A model generated the notes under the pieces. It made no database searches, was not told where the DNA came from, and saw nothing but the letters and a program-made list of their open reading frames with translations. This document shows, piece by piece, positions 15,718 through 17,071 of a DNA stretch of 17,071 bases. Location of the stretch: contig CAZIOB010000120.1 in NCBI GenBank assembly GCA_964540755.1, positions 1 through 17,071 on the forward strand. The letters run 5' to 3'. The DNA is from JAAYJR01 sp964540755 (GTDB lineage Bacteria > Bacteroidota > Bacteroidia > Bacteroidales > Prolixibacteraceae). Numbering within the stretch: the stretch's first letter is position 1; each line of letters starts with the position of its first letter. Made by a program: the position numbers and the translations under genes.

Positions 15718-16221
15718 ATGAACATTCACACAAAAATATTGACATTACTTCTGGTTACAGCGTGTCTGGCATCAAATTGTCTTATTGTTAAGGCGTATGC
15801 CCAGGCTATGGAAATAATTATAAATAAACCTTCAAACACAACAGTCCGGGTAATTAGGACGGATTTTGGACAAGGGCAGTTAGGTATTCAGGAGTATGCA
15901 GATAATCCTGGAGAGAAATTACTGCCCTTTTCTTTTTCAAATATTCCCCTTGACCGGATTGAGATTTCTGCTTCGGAAAATATAGAGTTAGGTGTAGAAT
16001 TAATTACGGCCGGCCCGGATGATAAACCTGAAGCCTTATTTATTAATAACGGAACGGATAATATTAATGATGCCGTGCCTTTTGGCGGACAGCGGAAAGT
16101 ATTTGCAATGGACAGCGGCGGGTTGCTTATCAAAGACAAACAAACAGGTGATCGCACTCTCAGGGCTGTTATCCTGCTTTCGTTACTTAAGATGAGTGAA
16201 ATAATTTTTGAATACCATTGA
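15718..16221 (+). CDS. Secreted protein of unknown family
   Basis: I do not recognise this 167-residue protein. It has a clear signal peptide (hydrophobic 7-22, probable cut after YAQA at residue 30) and a mature part of mixed strands with no Cys. It contains IRTDFGQGQLG near the start, which faintly recalls the LDFG of DUF4402 proteins, and it ends IIFEYH, where DUF4402 proteins end in a similar EY strand. It lacks the LWVGG...G.Y.G signature. Position between two DUF4402-like genes, 15 bases after the first, suggests it belongs to the same surface structure, perhaps as a minor or anchoring subunit. That is inference from context only. Confidence 0.65.
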   Translation: MNIHTKILTLLLVTACLASNCLIVKAYAQAMEIIINKPSNTTVRVIRTDFGQGQLGIQEYADNPGEKLLPFSFSNIPLDRIEISASENIELGVELITAGPDDKPEALFINNGTDNINDAVPFGGQRKVFAMDSGGLLIKDKQTGDRTLRAVILLSLLKMSEIIFEYH

Positions 16222-16413
16222 AAATCACAAGTTAAAATTTTAATGTTAATGCCTTAAAAGTTCCAAAATGCAGAAAAAGGTCATAAAAACAGCAAATGTT
16301 GCAGTGAAACCAGGCTCTTATTGCTAAAGATCCGAAAATAGCCCGGCATATCCCCAAATACAATATATAATACCATAAACTGAATTATATTCTGATAACT
16401 AAAAAATATTATT

Positions 16414-16950
16414 ATGAAAAAATTAACGAGATTATACCTCATCATTGCGTTTTCCATTTCGCTTCTTTTTTGCAATGTTACTGCCATGCCCCAGGAAAGT
16501 GTCGTTATGACCGTAAGCGCTGATGTGCTGGGCGCACTTACTATAACAAAAGTCTCTGACCTGGATTTTGGAAATATCTCAGGAACAACCACCGGCGAAG
16601 TTTTTTTAGATCCGCAGGGTGCGGAAAGTGCCTATGTCGGTGCCACTGCCACAGCAGGTGAAATTGAAATTGGAGGCGAAGGTGCTGTGTCAATACGGAT
16701 CGGATGGCCCGAATCGATTTCCCTTTTGGATAATTTTGGAAATGATTTAACTTTTAATTTAGCTGTTTCTGGTAATGGAATTAATGATCAGTCCTCTTCT
16801 AATGATTTGGATTTAACTGGTGAATATTCAAACGTTAATCTTGAGGATAATGCTTTTTATCTTTGGGTAGGAGGCAGCCTTGGCCAAATGAGTGCAGTGA
16901 CTCCCGGAGCTTATGCCGGCAATGCTATTTTCACTGTTGAGTATAACTGA
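16414..16950 (+). CDS. Secreted DUF4402 domain protein
   Basis: The 178-residue product has a signal peptide (hydrophobic 6-20, probable cut after VTA at residue 24) and a single DUF4402 domain: ALTITKVSDLDFGNISG at 41-57, GEVFLDPQG at 61-69, GWPESISLLD at 97-106, and the closing FYLWVGGSLGQMSAVTPGAYAGNAIFTVEY at 148-177. The match to the family pattern (LdFG, GtL, G.Y.G, v.Y) is good. The gene is preceded by a 192-base gap with no gene and no perfect -7 box, and the next gene starts 9 bases after its stop. The coding stretch from about 16733 to 16862 is far more AT-rich than its flanks and uses mostly A/T-ending codons, which suggests local exchange. Likely exported to the surface; function otherwise unknown. 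Confidence 0.8.
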   Translation: MKKLTRLYLIIAFSISLLFCNVTAMPQESVVMTVSADVLGALTITKVSDLDFGNISGTTTGEVFLDPQGAESAYVGATATAGEIEIGGEGAVSIRIGWPESISLLDNFGNDLTFNLAVSGNGINDQSSSNDLDLTGEYSNVNLEDNAFYLWVGGSLGQMSAVTPGAYAGNAIFTVEYN

Positions 16951-16959
16951 TAAGATGTG

Positions 16960-17071
16960 ATGAGCCTGTTAAAGAATATGGCATTACTACTGAATATGAA
17001 ATTGCTGGTGCCGGTATTTTTATTTATGATCAGTCCGGCAAAGGCACAGATATCAATTTCCCCTACTGCCC
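16960..17071 (+). CDS. 5' part of an exported protein, possibly a PapD-type chaperone (cut by window end)
   Basis: Thirty-seven codons are visible. ATG 16960 (ATG 16978 or 16996 also possible) opens a hydrophobic signal peptide ending SPAKA before Gln30, then QISISPTA. A short QIS(I/V)SPT opening right after the signal peptide is common in PapD-like periplasmic chaperones of Bacteroidota, which often sit next to DUF4402 genes. This is a context-based guess from eight residues; it could be any exported protein. It starts 9 bases after the DUF4402 stop and is probably in the same operon. Confidence 0.5.
   Translation, partial: MSLLKNMALLLNMKLLVPVFLFMISPAKAQISISPTA

Noticed and set aside
16232..16243. 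12-base palindrome TTAAAATTTTAA after the unknown secreted protein.
   Set aside because: Purely A/T palindromes of this length are expected by chance in spacers of this composition.

Overview
The window looks like chromosome from a member of the Bacteroidota, most likely Bacteroidales or a related order. The reasons are the type IX secretion pair porU-porV followed by ispF, DUF4402-type surface proteins, promoter-like TAnnTTTG boxes instead of the usual -10 box, weak or absent Shine-Dalgarno sequences, and moderate-to-low GC with very AT-rich spacers. There is no rRNA, tRNA, CRISPR array or complete insertion sequence.

Layout. Positions 1-191 hold two tandem, diverged copies of a ~94 bp repeat on the minus strand; 192-502 is AT-rich and apparently non-coding. 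A plus-strand run follows: porU (T9SS C25 sortase), porV (its outer-membrane partner, with its own promoter-like box), ispF (directly abutting porV), a LemA-family lipoprotein, and two TPM-domain proteins. A third copy of the ~94 bp repeat, in the opposite orientation, fills the gap between lemA and the first TPM gene and ends at its start codon. Four minus-strand genes then run convergently towards that cluster: M23 peptidase, MerR-type regulator, Nif3-like protein and C4 zinc-ribbon coiled-coil protein. alaS is divergent from the M23 gene, and an orphan response regulator with a coiled-coil linker and a LuxR-like helix-turn-helix lies downstream of it. After a 324 bp non-coding stretch with a strong GC hairpin comes a cluster of secreted proteins: a DUF4402-like protein, an unrecognised secreted protein, a second DUF4402-like protein, and the first 37 codons of another exported protein that resembles the start of a PapD-type chaperone. 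The window cuts this last gene.

How they work together. PorU and PorV form part of the type IX surface-attachment complex: PorV shuttles cargo and PorU cleaves the C-terminal signal. LemA and TPM proteins form a common, poorly understood envelope cluster. The M23/MerR/Nif3/zinc-ribbon genes and alaS are housekeeping genes in an arrangement I recall as common in this phylum. The 3' cluster looks like accessory surface-structure genes, and one of them has an internal block of very different base composition.

The main undescribed-looking signals are the ~94 bp repeat family with imperfect inverted ends, the compositional mosaic in the second DUF4402 gene, and the possible chaperone/DUF4402 surface-fibre locus running off the 3' edge. 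All calls come from reading the sequence and recalled family knowledge; no database search was run.
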